This document shows, in pieces, positions 63,786-64,000 of a stretch of 64,000 nucleotides of DNA (within the stretch, counting starts at the first letter, position 1; every line of letters begins with the position of its first letter). The translations under genes and the position numbers were made by a program. Source of the stretch: Stieleria magnilauensis (lineage in GTDB: Bacteria; Planctomycetota; Planctomycetia; Pirellulales; Pirellulaceae); NCBI GenBank assembly GCA_007753675.1, contig CP036432.1, positions 7,504,233-7,568,232 on the forward strand, given 5' to 3'. Under the pieces are notes generated by a model. That model ran no database searches, was not told the DNA's origin, and saw only the letters and a list, made by a program, of their open reading frames with translations.

Positions 63786-64000
63786 ATGATCTATCAACGT
63801 CTCCTTCGTCCACTGTTGTTTCGCTTTGATCCGGAGTGGGCGCACGATCAAGCGATCGCCTGGGGGGCGGTGGCCACGCGAATTCCCGGTCTGCTTCGCT
63901 GTGCGTCACGGATGCATCGCGTCGAAGATTCGCGGCTAAACATCCAGGTCGCCGGAATCTCTTTCGAGAATCCTCTCGGTCTGGCCGCGGGGTACGACAA
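63786..64000 (+). CDS. pyrD: Dihydroorotate dehydrogenase, N-terminal part (runs off the window)
   Basis: The first 71 residues of a class-2 (membrane-linked, quinone-dependent) dihydroorotate dehydrogenase. The N-terminal region (LLRPLLFRFDPEWAHDQAI) and the FMN-binding start of the barrel (FENPLGLAAGYD) are visible. The rest lies beyond the right edge. pyrE is in the same window, 38 kb away. Confidence 0.9.
   Translation, partial: MIYQRLLRPLLFRFDPEWAHDQAIAWGAVATRIPGLLRCASRMHRVEDSRLNIQVAGISFENPLGLAAGYD

Overview
The window looks like a chromosomal segment of a planctomycete, probably of the Pirellulaceae (Rhodopirellula/Stieleria-like). This is inferred from the moderately high GC content, several large secreted or membrane hypothetical proteins, short membrane proteins opening with a K/R-F-x-L-R-T-L-L-V-L-V-T segment, ECF sigma and anti-sigma-like pairs, and many long palindromic intergenic repeats. 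No rRNA, tRNA or CRISPR array was recognised.

Bases 1-18.1 kb are devoted to nitrate assimilation. An NtrC-type sigma-54 activator and a small LuxR-type response regulator lie at the left edge. A long minus-strand operon then runs from about 15.75 kb down to 2.46 kb: nitrate-binding lipoprotein, permease, two ATPases, GAF-domain protein, DmsB-DmsC fusion, molybdenum nitrate reductase, siroheme nitrite reductase, and a CysJ-like NAD(P)H reductase carrying an RnfB-type [4Fe-4S] domain in place of flavodoxin. A divergent outer-membrane channel of the alginate-export fold (16.35-18.08 kb) probably brings the anion across the outer membrane. The nitrate reductase may draw electrons from the quinol pool through the DmsBC fusion, and the nitrite reductase from NAD(P)H through the Fe-S flavoprotein.

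Bases 18.1-23.2 kb hold a second minus-strand cluster: a NirB-like FAD/BFD protein fused to a membrane cytochrome-b-like domain, a multihaem cytochrome c with 11 haem-binding sites, a Tll0287-type haem lipoprotein and a single-domain globin. A good sigma-54 promoter candidate lies directly upstream, and a weaker one lies upstream of the nitrate operon. I regard this cluster as the best candidate for an undescribed electron-transfer or nitrogen-oxide system.

Bases 23.5-47.7 kb are mostly household and planctomycete-specific genes: L,D-transpeptidase, pyrE with a coupled conserved gene, a roughly 2030-residue polytopic membrane protein with an in-frame 15-bp repeat, a caspase-like secreted protein, a PQQ-propeller protein with an embedded methyltransferase-like fold, MscS channel, a frameshifted small gene, an RRM RNA-binding protein, a STAS-like protein, a metzincin and a Tat-exported hypothetical.

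At 47.75-50.14 kb a tandem array of 79-bp units, each with two hairpins, is split by a complete IS1380-family element with perfect inverted repeats and a TTAG target duplication. Beyond it lie alanine dehydrogenase, a secretin-like/anti-sigma-like/ECF sigma trio with a 95-bp gene overlap, a GDSL esterase, an amidohydrolase, AMP nucleosidase, a TPR/AAA ATPase operon with a 44-residue membrane peptide, and the start of pyrD at the right edge.

Limits: everything is read by eye. Family names rest on visible motifs, not database searches. Promoters and RNA structures are predictions.
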